This document shows positions 34,740 to 48,715 of a stretch of 64,000 nt of DNA, piece after piece. The notes below the pieces were generated by a model. It was not told the origin of the DNA. It saw nothing but the letters and a program-made list of their open reading frames with translations, and made no database searches. Numbering within the stretch: position 1 is the first letter of the stretch; the number at the start of each line of letters is the position of its first letter. The DNA comes from Aspidiotus rigidus (Eukaryota; Arthropoda; Insecta; Hemiptera; Diaspididae). The stretch is taken from positions 868,001-932,000 of the forward strand of contig JAVHKY010000029.1 of assembly GCA_035079385.1 (NCBI GenBank). Direction: 5' to 3'. The position numbers and the translations under genes are program-made.

Positions 34740-35290
34740 ATTATAGTAGGTAAATGATGGATTATAAAATAAATGGAAATTTCTCCACTTCATGGAAGAA
34801 TATCAAATCGGGCGTTTGCAAAGAAATACAATATAAAGAAAGACATATCAATCACATCGATACATTGATCTCAATTGTATCGAAATATCGACTGTATACT
34901 CGCGGCTGCTACAGTAAGTTCAGGTTTCATTATTACCGTAGGCCTATTATTATAACCTAGTGTAGTCCAGTATACAATATCTTAGGCTAACTAGCTTTCG
35001 GGGGCTCACTCGCTTCACTCGTTTGGCCCGTTTCTTGGTCTAGTATGAGTCTAATTTACTGTGCTGTGTATTAGGCCTATACAATGAAAGCTGAACCTAC
35101 TATAGCAGCCTAGTTTACAAAGGCTAAAGGTCGACATTTTTCCAAGTAAACCCAGTATGCTGTACATTAGCATGTAATGAACGGGCGGATCAGCATCTAG
35201 TATGCTGTATATGATGAAGGCTAAAAATCAAAGTCCCTAAAGTAGGTCAAGGCCATTGATGACGTTCCAAAGCGTGGTATTACATACACT
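34740..35290 (+). repeat. Dispersed repeat R4, copy 2
   Basis: Same segment order as 19073-19440 and 41215-41720: 'ttctccacttcatggaa' (shared with 41.2 kb), 'atcaatcacatcgatac', 'agtccagtatacaatat', then 'gatgacgt'. Confidence 0.6.
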
Positions 35291-35643
35291 TCTTACTGAC
35301 CCACAGCACAAAGACATTATTATACATCTCAGAAGAAAACAAATTAAGACTGTTGCCTTTGATTAATTTACAGCTGTAAGATATTCAAATGGAAACAATT
35401 GTAGAAATATTTTAATTATTATTAGAGTATGAAAAAATCCAGTGAATTCAATATTCATAAAGTTTTTATCGTATACTCATTTTATATACTTACTTGACAT
35501 ACGAATTTATAAATGAATTATTTACTATATATTTCTTATAATATTAAAAAATTAAGAGTCGTAATATCATTTTAGAGGCAAACTTCTCAACATCATTTCA
35601 CAAAAGTTCTGATCTTAGATAATTTATTGAAATAAAATCAACT

Positions 35644-38600
35644 TCATGGCAGTGAGTACTTCAAGAATGAATACAGATAGGTCTTGTAAGCCAGATCCAC
35701 ATCTATATGTCTATGGTTCTGGAAATCAATAATATGTACTGAATTAAAAGATAGCATAAAAAGAAATTATATGTGCCTATATATACTTATTACGCACGAA
35801 GATTCAAAATAATTCAAATTTACGAGGCAAAGCTATAAATCTGCAGAACAAGCTATTTTACTAACATGGCAAATAGACTGGTGTGCTTTGACGTCACATA
35901 AGTAGATGAAATCACTTAAACTCAATACTACGCATTTTTAGCTAGCAAATGTGTATTGAGTCCCATAAAAAGAAAAAATTATAGAGAAAAAAAAACGATG
36001 AAGATCATTAGGTGAATAATTTTTAAAATGAGAAAAAACAATAATCATGAATAGGAAGCAGGTATAGATAGACTGACTCATGATCTAGATCTAGAAGATT
36101 CTTAGGATTTGTCAGAAGGCTTCCTATTTTTTAGAAATTTATTATGTATTTTTATTTAGCAATATGATGATTATTGCTTCTGGTAGAGTAGTTCTTCCAA
36201 GAGTGGTAGTATGGCTTACAGTAAGTCCCCTTGTAATGTCCCGCATGAATTAATCCCTTATCCAGTGAATTTGATTCCCCTGCATGATACTACTTGAAAC
36301 GCGCATTGAATAAAAAAAAAGAGAAAGAAAAAAGATACGTCGTGTTTCATTTATCAACGTGCACGACTTCTTTTCCCACTCTCTTATTGTTTTAGGTTCT
36401 TTGTTTTGCGCGCGTTCCACCCCGAGTCATACAAGAGAACTGAATTCACAATTCTTATTGAAGACATATCAACTCTTTTGAAACTAGGCAGTGTTAGTAA
36501 AAACAATGATAATGACTGTCGTACTTATAGTCAAAACGTCTGTGTTAATAAAATTCATATTTTATTTATTTATTTATATACTGTTTATTTTTTGGGGTGG
36601 TGCCGACAACAGCCTGGGAGCCAATTACCGCCGACACCACCCTTAAAGGAAGAGCCCTTTATTTTTTTATCTTCCATGCTGTGAGAGTTATATTATTGAA
36701 GATTGGAATTTTGGTGTTCAAATCACATTATTAGTTTGGACAAGAAAGTAATTTATCTTCAATCATTTTTGCTCAAATTCCCCGTAACCCATATGACAAA
36801 TTGTCCATATGAGAATGGGAGAGTAATCAACTCCGCCTGTGCATCGCTCCCCTTAGCCAGATATGTCCATTTCATGTAAGATTAAGCAAATGCTATGACG
36901 GTGAGAGTTCCAATCAAAGAGTCAAATGACGTATTTTTTTATCTGAAAATATAACTACAAAGTTACCTTTCAGTCTGGTTCTATTAGCTTAGATATTCTA
37001 ATCTTCAATACCATAATAAAATAATCCATTAAAGTCGTCGTTGAGTAGGTATAATTAGGAAATGTAGAAATGTTACGTACATCCAACATTTCGCGCAAAG
37101 GTAAATCATAGTATTGGATTTGGGAATAAATTTGCTCTACATCAACAAGACTGGTTTCGGATGTACTTAAGACAACACGCATCAACAATAATTCATCAAT
37201 GTATCTTCTCCGTATACTGGTATCAAGCATGTCAGCATAAAATCTTACTGGATCCATGACAAAGCAATCTGAAACATGATTTATTGCATTGAAATAGGCT
37301 CTTCTCGGAACGAGCCACATTTTCCATGAGTGCATATTACTTTCAAGTGTTTCCGAATAAAAAATATGAATAAATTCTGAAGATTTGAGCCAAATTTAAA
37401 AGTTTTAAAAATTTAAAAAACTTGTGCTGAAGAATGACAGCACAGTTTCATGCAAGACTGCGAAGGAAAACTAAATTTAAAATGCCTATCGCACATGAAT
37501 TCAAACTCACATATCAGTTTATAAGTGAATTCCAATGTAATACCACCAACAGCATCTGCAAAGTCTTTGTTGTCGTTCAACTCCTTAAATTTGTTCAGCA
37601 CTTCTTTCAGAACATCCAGACTAAGTTCAAACATACATTTATCTAGTTCTTGACGACAGTCTTCCCATTTTTTCTTCTCTGTAAAATTGTGTGAGATACA
37701 AAATATATGTATTAGGCACACGTCCATCACATTGGGTCATTTTATTTTTTATTGCTGGTATAACAATCAACTAACCATCCAGAAGAGCTTGCGCAGTATC
37801 TTGAATAAATTTTGGATCCTTGGGTGAACTTGCTGCTCGCCTTCTCTGCGGCATATCAAAAAATATATTATGATTTCTCCCCGTATTTTCATTTATTTTT
37901 TTTTTTGAACACATCAAGTAGTAATGAGGAATTATTATAAGAATTGTAAAGGAATTGATCAATGTTTTAATAGATTGATTTGTTGAAGACATACAATTCA
38001 ACCTAACCTAACCTTCTCTTCTGGAGTTTCACAAAACCTAAATGGGAAGATAAACCTTGAAAATGTTGAATAGTTCTGGATTAGGGGTTCCTCCTCTCTG
38101 TTGTGTCAAATTGAATTTATTAAAGTTGAAGGGACGATGAGAACTTGTGGGTTGAGATTAGTACTTGAGTCTATACCACCAATATCAAAAGTTGACACAA
38201 TCAACAGTCGCCGCTTGAAATAATACTACTTTCTCGGGAGAGGAAACTTTAAATGAGTTTATGACGAAGATATCTACAAAAAGTAGCATTAATGGCGAGG
38301 ATGATTTATTTTTGTTCAGGTTCCATGTGCATTTATTTTTTTATTTCTATTACTTTCATTTATCATTTACAACCCATCATTTTTTTTTCGTAGATTTTAC
38401 ATGACTCCTAGCCTAAATTAAAACAAAATTCAGGTTTCCTTATTGGATTATAGTTGTTATCAGTTGATGTGACGTTATAGTGATGGAATTTACAAACTGA
38501 GTTTTATTGTTCATTCTACCAATTTGTATTTGGCATGATTGACAAGCCATTAATATTTAATCTAAAGAGAGGGAGTGACTCTCTCAATGAGTTTTGCATT

Positions 38601-40172
38601 GTGAGAAGAAAAGTCGTGTGGTGTTCGCTTTTTTCTGTTGACCGCGCATAAAACGACGGAGCCCGAGCCCAGTTGAACAAAATATCTTATTTCTCTCTCT
38701 TTTATCGTTCAGCACGCGTTCCAGCCAGTCTCATACTATAAATTGAGTTCATTGCCTGAAAGTAAGGAACTACCTATAGATATAAGATACCTGTGCGCAA
38801 GTGATAAGAAGAGGACCGTCGACACAAGCAGTTTCAGGACATTTCAGGAGTGCCGTGAGAGAAATTTAAATATCAAACATTGAATTTTAATTAATTAGAA
38901 AGAATATATTTGGGGAAACAAAAAATATGAGCTCAACGTCTTTTGACACATTGAATTTGGGTTAATTAGAAACATCATATTATCGGTAAAAACAAAAAAT
39001 TAGTGAATTATTTCCTTTATTTTTTGAAGTTTGAATTCTTCTATTTGATGTTTGATGTTTCAGATTCTCTCAGGGTTCTAAATACTTAGATTCCTCCTTT
39101 TTTCATCTTCCTTTATCAACATGGTGACGAACCTACTCTTATCACTTGCGCATACCCATCTTATATTATTCCTTACTGAAGGTAATATTGTTTCATACAA
39201 ATAAATGAAGGTAATTGTAATTCATTTGAAAAATTCTGAAATTATCAAACTAATGAACGGAAACCAATAGCTGAAAGGCAAAATAGGCGTAAACTTATGT
39301 TTCTTACTGTTATCATTTCCATGACTACATTGTGGAAGTCCCATTCCAAAGATTTATCTAGCTCGTGAGCAAGGTCTTTATTGTAAACTGTAACGCATTA
39401 ATGATTAGGCTAAATGAAAGTTATACCTCACTATAGAATAATGATCACAACCCTTCCTGAGATGCTTACTTGCTGTATATTCTTTTGAACATTGATCGTG
39501 AAGTTCAGCTGTTTGAGAGCAATAAAGCAATATTTCTATCAATTCTGTACCAGAAACCCAACCATCACCAAATACTTTGTCTAAATGATAAGCATATAGA
39601 GTTGCGTTGCATTTGAAAATACTTGATAGAAATATGTAACCGTCATTCGGATGATCAGGTGGTTTTGGGATAAAGTTGTCTAAAGACTGTGAACAAATAA
39701 ATCAGGAAGTACTGCGCTTAGAATGAAAATGTGTGGAGTTTGAAGATGAACTGAAGTTGTCATGTAACAATGCAGCACAATACACCATAATCCAGCGAGA
39801 ACTTACGCCAAAGTCTTTTTCAAAACTTTCTTTTATTTTCAACCTCTGCTCACAGGATCGTGTTGATACCAACTCCGCCACGTCACGGCGGCCTTCATCT
39901 CCTTTGTTCAAGGCGTCATGCAGTTCTTTTGCATCGGCAACCGCATCAAAGGGTGAAATTGGTTGAACAGTTCCCTTGCCCTTGAAAAATTTATTGGAAA
40001 GAGGAAATACAGAGTTGTATGATGAAGTAAGTAGTTTTGTTTATACTAAGTACAATAATTATCTTGTTGAAGAGAATAGGTATTAACTTACCAGAACAAA
40101 TATCTTCAACCATAACTCGAGAACTACCAAATACAAAGATACCGGTACTTGGTTGGGTATGAAGATTGACAT
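35644..40172 (-). CDS. Secreted annexin-like protein, array gene 3 (8 exons, 350 aa)
   Basis: Exons: 40092-40172, 39807-39980, 39470-39686, 39308-39387, 37776-37845, 37511-37678, 37081-37268, 35644-35718 (1,053 nt). The leader is two residues longer than in gene 1 (MSIFIPNQVPVSLYLVVLEL) by an in-frame 6-nt insertion. Repeat 1 differs by K-to-E and T-to-N only (AKELHDALNKGD). Repeat 2 loop: HLDKVFGDGWVSGTELIEIL, with sequon CNAT kept. Repeat 4 reads MDPVRFYADMLDTSIRRRYIDE, so both GxGT and the TDE remnant are gone. C-terminus YLYSFLKYSLP. Exon phases equal the other copies. Intron 7 carries a SINE-like insertion (about 36493-36690). It is otherwise the cleanest copy, with no large transposon in introns 1-6. 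Confidence 0.82.
36493..36690. mobile_element. Short retroelement-like insertion in gene 3 intron 7
   Basis: About 200 bp is present here but absent from the matching positions in genes 2 and 4. It contains 'ttatttatttatttatat' and a G+C-rich segment with imperfect dyad symmetry (gggtggtgccgac...gccgacaccaccc). Boundaries come from paralog comparison and are good to about 10 bp. Confidence 0.5.
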
Positions 40173-40243
40173 AATACGTAATATTTAGTTTTTTAAAATC
40201 AATAATTTGAAAAAAAAAAAAAAGAATGCGAACGGTAATTTCT

Positions 40244-40282
40244 ATTCTCCAACTGTTATTACAACTCTGGGATATAATTATG
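40244..40282 (-). promoter_or_regulatory. Conserved promoter-like block of gene 3
   Basis: Minus strand reads AATTATATCCC, then AGAGTTGTAATAACAGTTGG, then AGAAT, nearly the same as upstream of gene 1. Confidence 0.4.
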
Positions 40283-41990
40283 TATACCTATACTTGAAAA
40301 TTTTTATTTAATGTTTACCGATAATTTATCTTTTAGCTTACTATATGCTAATTTAGATAGGTAATGTATCCTATTTTGCATTACTGTGCCTAGTAATTTT
40401 ACTCATAACATTTACTGACAATGTAAATGCTTCGGATTGTTGATCCAGATTGCACATAGTGAACAAAAACTTCATAGATACTTGCGTATACTCGTAATTT
40501 GGAACACGCGGTTTTCACCATTAAAACATTATTCATTGTGTAACATTTGAATCTTAGTAATGAAGATAGTTCTAGGAGGTAATAACAATCAGTGTGGGTG
40601 TGATTAAACTGAATCAAAGTTAGCTGTGATATCACATTTATACCCACGCCAAATTTTGGCTTTCATGCTGACTACTCATTTGATAATTTTTGATGATATG
40701 TGTACATACCAGAAAGTTGGTAGAAAATATTCTGTGTGAGTGTTTAAGTGGAAGATGAATTTTGGTGTTCAATAACAAATTTACCAACTTTAGATCATTT
40801 GGTCAGGGATTTTAAAAGCTTTAAAATTATCTATTTCTATTTCAATTAATTTTGGAAAATCAATTTTTACTTTTTGGGGTGACAATACTGACTAGACAGA
40901 CCTGTAGCCAGAATGTTTTTTCAGAAGAAGTGTATGAAATTTCAGGGTGGTATACCTTGATACTTTTTTTTTTTTTTTTTTTTTTTTCAATAGTACATTG
41001 GGGGAAATCTTCGAGGCGTAAAGTGTGACGCTGCGCGGTTCACCCTCCCACGCATTCCCTGGCTACGGGCCTGAGATCAGATGAACCATTCTTAAAAGAC
41101 TGGCTCATAAGGAATGGTGTTTGGTTATATATGATTCTGAAAACCGTTAATTTATTCATGTTGTGCAAGAGTTGCTTCTGAAACTTTGGAGAAACGCCAT
41201 CATTATAGTAAATGATAAAGAAATTTCTCCACTTCATGGAAAAATATTGCATCATGTATTAGTCTTTGGGCGTCTGCAAAGAAGAAATACAATGTAAAGA
41301 TATATCAATCACAATTACTCGTGTATTGGTATATCAATCTCGATTATATCGATGTATAAATTTTGATTATATTGATACATCGATCTCAATTGTATTGAAA
41401 TATCAATTCTATACTCGGCTGCAACTGTAAGCTTAGTTTTCATTATTTCTGTAGGCCTATATTATGACTTAATATAAGTCCAGTATACAATATTTTAAGC
41501 TGACTACCTCTTGGGGTCAAACGAGTGGTCTAGTATAATTTAGTTCACTGTAGCTGAACCTACTTTTGCAGCCTAGTTTAGGCCTACCATAACAAAGGCT
41601 GAAGGTCGAAATTTTTGTAAGTCAAACCTAGTACGCTGTATATTGGGCCCAGTATAATGGAAGGCTAGAGGTTGAAATCTTTTCCTAAAGTAAGTCAAGG
41701 TCTTTGATGACGTCATAAAGGGTGACATTAAATAGATTTCTGACTGACTCCCAGCCCAAAGACATATACTATTATCAAAAGAAAAAAAAAATAAGGACTG
41801 TTGCTTTCGAATTTATAGCTATACAATATTCAAATGGAAACAACTGAAGAAATATTTCAATTATTAGAGGTTATTTTTTTATTTCTTATATTAAAAAATT
41901 AAGAGTTGTAATATCACCCTTGAGGCAAACTTCTCAACATCATTTCACAAAAGTTGTGGTCTTTGATAATTTATTAAAATAAGATCAACT
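40283..41990. other. Spacer between array genes 3 and 4, with repeat R4
   Basis: Duplicated spacer sequence with a T tract at about 40963-40987. Repeat R4 copy 3 occupies about 41215-41720. No gene. Confidence 0.6.
41215..41720 (+). repeat. Dispersed repeat R4, copy 3
   Basis: Begins 'aagaaatttctccacttcat', then short 'atcaatctcgattatatcga' units, 'agtccagtatacaatatttt' and 'gatgacgtcataaag'. Homologous to 19073-19440 and 34740-35290. Confidence 0.65.
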
Positions 41991-44900
41991 TCATGGCAGT
42001 GGGTACTTCAAGAATGAATACAGATAGGTCTTGTAAGCCAGATTCCCATCTATATATCTCTGGTTCTGGAAAAGAATAATACTCCATTAAAGGGTAGCAT
42101 GAAGGAGAATTATATCACCATTACTGCCTACATATTACTTATTACGCACAAAGTTTCAAATTAATTAATTTTTAAGGCAAAGCTGTAAATCTGCAGATCA
42201 AGCTATTTTACCAACATGGTAAATGGACTGGTCTGATATGATGTCACAAAAGTAGATGTAACCACTCCTGTGCAATACTACTCTATTTTAACGACAAATG
42301 TATTGAATTCCATAAAAAGAAAAAAGAAGAGAGAAAAAAAAGGCTGAAGATCATTACGTGAATAATTCAAAATAAAAAGTAATCAAGAATCCATCCCTCA
42401 CATATTCAACTTTCTACAACAAATAAACTTTCTCTCACGCATCTAAGCACAATTTCGCCGAGCTCATAGCCCTGAAGGCAGGCCTTTAGCAACTCTTAAA
42501 TTAATTTAAAAAAAAAGAAGAAAAGAATAGGAAGGTAGGTATAGGTAGACAGATTAAAAATCTATAAGATTCCTAAGATTTGTCAGAAGGCTTTCAATTT
42601 GTGAGAAATTTCTTATGAATTTTCAATCAGTAACATGATGATTTTTGCTTCGTGTAGAGTCAATCAGTTCTTTCAAGTGTCGTAGTCTTAAGACAGTACA
42701 GGACTCATCTTATAAAGCCCCGCATGAATTAATCCCTTACTCAGTGAATTGGATTCACCTGCATGATACTGGTTGAAATTATACCTATTGAACGACAAAA
42801 AGAGAGAGAAAGAAGATATGTCGTGCATTGGGCAGCATTTATCAAGTGTACGACTTCTTTTCTCACCCTCTCATTGTGTCACGTTCTTTGTTTCGCGCAC
42901 GTTGTACCCAGAGTCATACGGGTGAATTGATTGAGTACTCTTGCTCAAGACATTCCTACATTTTTGAAACATGCCGTGTAAGTTATACTATTGAAGATTG
43001 AAATTTTAATTTTTAAATCACGTTGTTAGTTTGGACAAGACAGTAATTTATCTTTTATCGTTTTTGCTACAATTTCCTTCAGCTCATAAGACGAACTGTC
43101 CACAAGAGAATAGGGGGTAACCAACTCCGCCTGTGCATCGCTTCTACCTCTCAATACGCAAAGGACGACTGGGGTTACGCAACTCCCGTAGCCGGATATG
43201 TCCACTTCATGTGAGATTAGGCGAATGCTATGACAAAGAGAGTTCCAATCAAAGAGTCAAACGACATATTTTTCCCACCGGTTGATTTGAAAATATCTCC
43301 ACATTTACCTTTCAGTCTGATAGTTCTATTAGCTTACATATTCTAATCTTCAATACCGTAATGAAATAATCCATTAAAGTCGTCGTTGAGTATAATCAGG
43401 AAGTGTAGAAATCTTACGTACATCCAAACTTTCGCGCAAAGATAAATTATAGTATTGGATTTGGGGATAAATCTGCTCTACATCAATAAGACTTGTTTCA
43501 GATGTACTTAAAACGACACGCATCAACAATAATTCATAAGTGTATCGTCCATATACACTGCTATCAAGCATGTCAGCGTAGAATCTTACTGGATCCATGA
43601 CAAAGCAATCTGAAACATGATTCATTGCATTGAAATACGTTCTTCTCAGAACAAGCCACATTTTCCATGAGAGCCTATCACTTTCAAGCGTGTCGTTATA
43701 AAATATGTGAAGATTTGAGCTAAATTTAAAAATTTGAAAGAATTTGAAAAACTTTTCCTGAAGAATGACAACACACTATTGCCTAACGTACATAAATTCA
43801 AACTCACATATCAGTTTATAAATGTAATCCGTTGTAATACCATCCACAGCGTCAGCAAAGTCTTTGTTGTCGTTCAACTCCTTAAATTTGTTCAGCACTT
43901 CTTTCAGAACATCGAGACTAAGTTCAAACATACATTTATCTAGTTCTTGACGACAGTCTCCCCATTTTTTCTTCTCTGTAAAATTGTGTGAGATACAAAA
44001 TATATGTATTAGGCACTCGTCCGGCACATCGGGTCATTTTATTTTTTATTGCTGGTAACAATCAACTAACCGTCCAGTAGAGCTTGCGCGGTATCTTGAA
44101 TAAATTTCGGATCCTTAGGCGAACTTGCTGCTCGCTTTCTCTAGGACATATTAAAAAATATACCTATATAAGTTATTCTAAATATATAGCCTATGATTTC
44201 TCCCTATATTCCTTTTTTTTTTTTTTGAATATAAGTATCAAGTAGTAATGGGACATTTTTACAAGAATTGTAAAGGAATTGATTAATGTTTCAATAGATA
44301 GTAATTTGTTGAAGACGTATACAATTCAATTTGAGAAAATGTTAATGAGATGTTGCATCTTCTTCTCTTCTGGAGTTTGACAAAAGCTAAATGGAAAGAT
44401 AAAACTTGAGAATGTTGAATGATTCTGGATTAGGGGTTCCTCCTCTCTGTTGTGTCACATTGAATTTTTTAAAGTTGAAGGGGCTAATGAGAACTTGTGT
44501 GTTGAGATTAGTACTTGTGTACTTATACCAACAATATCAAAAGTGGAGATAATATCCTACAATAGTACCTACGCAAAAACAAAAAATATATAATGTCACA
44601 GACATGAAATGTGGCTCAAGAGCATAAGGTTTGAAGGTTGCTCATCTTTTGAGTGCTGGAGATGGCATTTACTATAGACCGATTTCACGGTGATGTCACA
44701 GTGTTGCTAATAGTGAGCAATAGACTCATAGAGAGTCAAAGTATCCATATTTGTAATGGACTGTGTTATTGTGACGTCACAACTATCAATAAAAGATCGA
44801 TTTTGTTCATTTGGCATTTTGCTCCCATAAGAAATACATGTGGAGTAGAGATCACTACGCTACCAATTAAATATAAAAAATGATACGGTCAAGAGATTTT

Positions 44901-47900
44901 TCTTTTGAAACAGCGAGAAGTTGAGAAATCTAATATATAAAGCAGAAAGTTTGTCCGTCCTCCTGTCCGTTTATAACTCGAGAACTACTGGGCCGATCGC
45001 TTTCAAACTTTCAGGATATATTGTCCTCATCCCAGAGCAGCACATAGACTCATAAAAATAAAAATTTGACGGGGAGGTGCTGAGTAATTTCAAAAAAGGG
45101 CGAAAACAATGACTTTTTTCAATATAAAGGAAAAACGGGCATTATCGAGTACTGAAACTGCTTTGCGCTGTACGTTAGACCTACGCGCGTTGAGTGGCGC
45201 AGTTTCGAAAATTGAATTATTGTGATAACTCGAGTATAACTCATTTTTATGAAAAATTGAAGAGAACAAAAATTGTAGCCCCTGTAATTTCCTTTCGAAT
45301 GAGCCCGGTTCCAGATTTTTAGGAGGAAATTTTGTGACTACAGTATTCGCTGTACTTCCATACTAAGTAAGTGTTATTTTATTCACAGTTTTAAAAACAC
45401 CTAGGCCTACATAAAGGATTTTACATCCGGTATCTCATACAAGAACCAATGTCTAGACGCGGTGCGCACTGCGTATGGGCTAGCGGAAATTACCCTTTTT
45501 TTTACCTGTTGTCCGTGTGTTTTCTTAGGGACTGGCAAAATGTGGATTTTGTCTGTATTCTGCTGCGATGAATACAGGCTTCACGCGTTAAGTCAGCTCT
45601 CAAGTGAATTAGTGTGTAAAAAATTTAATTTGGTGATTTTATTTTTGTGCGACTCGGAACTTTGATATTTTATAAGTACAGTCGCAGTTTTTGGTGTCTA
45701 TTTTCTTATTTTTGAACTGAATAGTTGTGAATTTTGCAAAACTCTTTCCACTGTTTCTTTTTTAAAAATTCATCTGAATTCCAAGATACCTACAAAACAC
45801 ACATACCTATAAGATACAGATACCTATAAAACACAGATATCTACTCAACACACAGCTAGCGGTCAGGCGCGCCGGAGGCGCGTCGCCAACCGCTAGTTTA
45901 AAATAATTCATAAACTTTTCTGTAAAATATTTTAACATCTCATATTAAATTAATACCATGGTCATCTTTGCTCCGCATCTATTTCTTATGGGGAGCAAAA
46001 TGCCAAATGGACATATTTTCAGCAGAATAGGTGCTTCTGCTCACTCACACCTATGCGTCTTGCACTCACATTCGTGTTGCATTATCACAAATAACACGAT
46101 CTATTGATATCACAAAATTGAAAATATTCACAAAACACAAAGGTTACTGGAGTCCTAATTTAATAATTTATTATAGTGCAAGCGCTTTTGAATGAATATC
46201 CATCAAAAAACTTTTAAATTACAACTCTAGTATACTTCTTCTGTTTTGTGAATTTTGGGATTTATGTGTCGTAAAATATGGAACAAAGAATTCTTGGTAT
46301 TTGATTGATATCACAATTATCGGGCCAATCATGATATCAATTTCCATAAGAATACACAGCGAACAATTCAATCACTCAAGATGTTTCTTTTGTATTAGAG
46401 ATCTTTATTTAGAATCCAGAAGTTCTGCAGAATTTGAATGTGTAGCTTTGATTGCTGAGAAACTTCTACTTTTTGAATTCTGGTGAATGATTGAAACGTT
46501 CCCTGTTTATTTGAACTGGGCATATTGTTGGTGTTGCTATTGTCGACAATTTCTTCAACATAATTCTTATGGGAAATGAAAAATTGCTCGGATTTAATTG
46601 AAAATCAGATCATCTTACAGGAAACTTTACGCTCTTTCAATTTTGTTCCGAGTGTTTCTTTGTCAAAATCTTTCCGTTTTGAGTAATTTGAAGAAAACTT
46701 AAAAATCCCCATGTACCTAGTATGTGTTACTGATATTACTCCGCTTATCAATATTTCTTCAATCGACGCTGGCGCACCTACAATATGTCCAGTTCAAATT
46801 CTTATAGGATTCTGAAATGGCTGCCCCAAAACCAGCAGCTGCAGAGAACAAGCATTCAACAAAAATTGAAGATATTGACCTCACAGGGAATCTCCTTCAA
46901 CAGTAAGCACATGAAATTGCTTGTAGAGAGTCATGAAAGTAATATTTTTCTCGTTAATTGAGCGAATTCTTTCATACAAATTAAATAAAGGTACCTACAT
47001 AGGTATTGCAATTAATTTGAAAAATTCTGAAATTATCAAATTAATGAACGGAAACCAATAGTTCAAATGTGGAATAGGCGTTTCTTACTGTCATCATTTC
47101 CATGACTACATTGTGGAAGTCCCCTTCCAAAGATTCATCTAGCTCGTGAGCAAGGTCTTTATTGTAAACTGTAACGCATTAATGATTAGGCTGAATGAAA
47201 GTTGTAACTTTAGAATAATGATCACAACCCTTCCTGGGATGCTTACTCGCTGTATATTCTTTTGAACATTGGTCATGAAGTTCAGCTGTTTGAGAGCAAT
47301 AAAGCAACATCTCTATCAATTCTGTATCAGGATCCCAAACAGTACCAAATACTTTGTCTAAATGATAAGCGTATAGAGTTGCATTGCATTTGAAAATACT
47401 TGGCAAAAAACTATAACCTTCATCTAGATAATCAGGTGGTTTTGGGGTAAAGTTGTCTAAAGACTGTGAACAAATAAATCAGGAAGTGTCGCCTAGAATG
47501 AAAATGTGTGGAGTTTGAAGATGAACAATGCAGCACAATACACCCCATAATCTAACGAGAACTTACGCCAAAGTCTTCTTCAAAACTTTCTTTTATTTTC
47601 AACCTCTGCTCACAGGACCGTGTTGATACCAATTCCGCCACGTCATCACGACGGCCTTCATCTTCTTTGGTCAAGGCGTCATGCAATTTTTTTGCATCGG
47701 CACCCGCATCAAAGGGTGAAATTGGTTGAACAGTTCCCTTGCCCTTGAAAAATTAATTTGAGAAAGGAAATGTGGAGTTTCATATTGAAGTAGTCTTGTT
47801 TATACTACAATAAATAGGTACCTACTTGAAGAAATTATTAACTTACAAGAACACTTAGAACAGATATCTTCAACCATATCTCAACAAATAATAAAAGCAC

Positions 47901-47930
47901 AGATACCTTATTGGGTAGACAGAAAGACAT
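41991..47930 (-). CDS. Secreted annexin-like protein, array gene 4 (8 exons, 352 aa)
   Basis: Exons: 47847-47930, 47567-47743, 47247-47463, 47089-47168, 44071-44140, 43808-43975, 43422-43609, 41991-42065 (1,059 nt). The leader (MSFCLPNKVSVLLLFVEIWL...) has the clearest h-region of the family. Here exon 1 is extended by ...LSVL while keeping phase 0, so the frame that fits the splice phase is the leader frame, not the overlapping MVEDIC frame. Repeat 1 has one extra Asp (RRDDVAEL), A-to-G at DAGADAKK and KEDEG. Repeat 2 loop: HLDKVFGTVWDPDTELIEML. Repeat 4: MDPVRFYADMLDSSVYGRYTYE. C-terminus YLYSFLKYPLP. Intron 4 contains a complete Helitron (44929-45896) and an old foldback (46106-46270). Annexin fold inferred from repeat spacing and residues; calcium binding is doubtful. 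Confidence 0.82.
44929..45896 (+). mobile_element. Complete non-autonomous Helitron in gene 4 intron 4
   Basis: Starts TCTAATATATAAAGCAG after an A and ends CTAG before a T, the A^T insertion typical of Helitrons. A hairpin (cgcgcc-gga-ggcgcg) lies 13 nt before CTAG. 968 bp, with no RepHel protein. The same family is at 60763-61797 (minus) and 57825-58382 (5'-truncated). Confidence 0.8.
46106..46270. mobile_element. Foldback element in gene 4 intron 4
   Basis: 'attcacaaaacacaaaggtt' with 'actggagtcctaattt' is mirrored by 'aaattacaactctagtatac' and 'tgttttgtgaattttg'. Homologous to 22898-23040 in gene 1. Confidence 0.65.
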
Positions 47931-47985
47931 ATTATCTAGTTTTTCCAATTTAGTAATTCTGAAAACAACCCAACAAACACATTGT

Positions 47986-48020
47986 ATTCTCCGTCTGTTG
48001 TACTGTGATATAAATGGTAC
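47986..48020 (-). promoter_or_regulatory. Conserved promoter-like block of gene 4
   Basis: Minus strand reads CATTTATATCACAGTACAAC followed by AGACGGAGAAT. It is closest to the block of gene 5 and shares its spacing to the start codon. Confidence 0.4.
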
Positions 48021-48715
48021 AAATACTTATTCAAATAATATTTTACCGTACGACGCTCATTTAGGTACATCCTATTTATCATTATATTATTATAGTTATG
48101 ACATTTAATGGTAATACAAAATAGGTAACATTGGGATTATTTACTCATATTGCAAATAGTGAACACGCTATATTGTACTTGCGTAACTTGATACTGGTTC
48201 AACAATAAATGCGGAGGTATATGTAAAAAGGGCCTTTGTGCCATACGATATACATCGAACGGAAGCCCTCTTTACATAATATGTCCTCAGTAAAACCCGT
48301 TAAATACAGTAAAATTGATAGTTTCCTCTAAAGGACAAACCAGATGATGAAGAAAATATTAAATCAATAATTATATAGGTAAGCTAACAATGGCTATTTA
48401 CAGTACAAGTGGCGTAGGTTACCGTTTACAAGACGAGTACATAGTTTGCGGAACGAGCGAAGCGAGTGGAGTAATTATGTACTCGTCGTGTGAACGGTCA
48501 ACTACGTCACGCGTTCTGTACAAGACTTTATACCACGGGCGCATTGTAAGAACGTTTTTGCGAAGTATGGATTTCAAGTAATAAACTATAAATTAGAATT
48601 ATTATGGAATCATTTCACTTTGTTCATCATTGAGAACTGTCAATTAAAAATGAACATGAAAGATACAAGAACTACCTTCACTCAATGGTATAAAGGATTA
48701 ATCGTTTAAACATAC

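Larger units (their letters stand above)
32141..35643. other. Spacer between array genes 2 and 3, with three insertions
   Basis: The duplicated spacer is interrupted by a long-inverted-repeat element (32953-33309), a truncated LINE (33352-34719) and repeat R4 (34740-35290). Spacer sequence matching 24.8-26.0 kb resumes at about 35290 ('gacccacagcacaaagacat'). Confidence 0.7.

Noticed and set aside
38002..38014. Insect telomere-type CCTAA repeats
   Set aside because: Only about two units, too short to mean a telomeric insertion.
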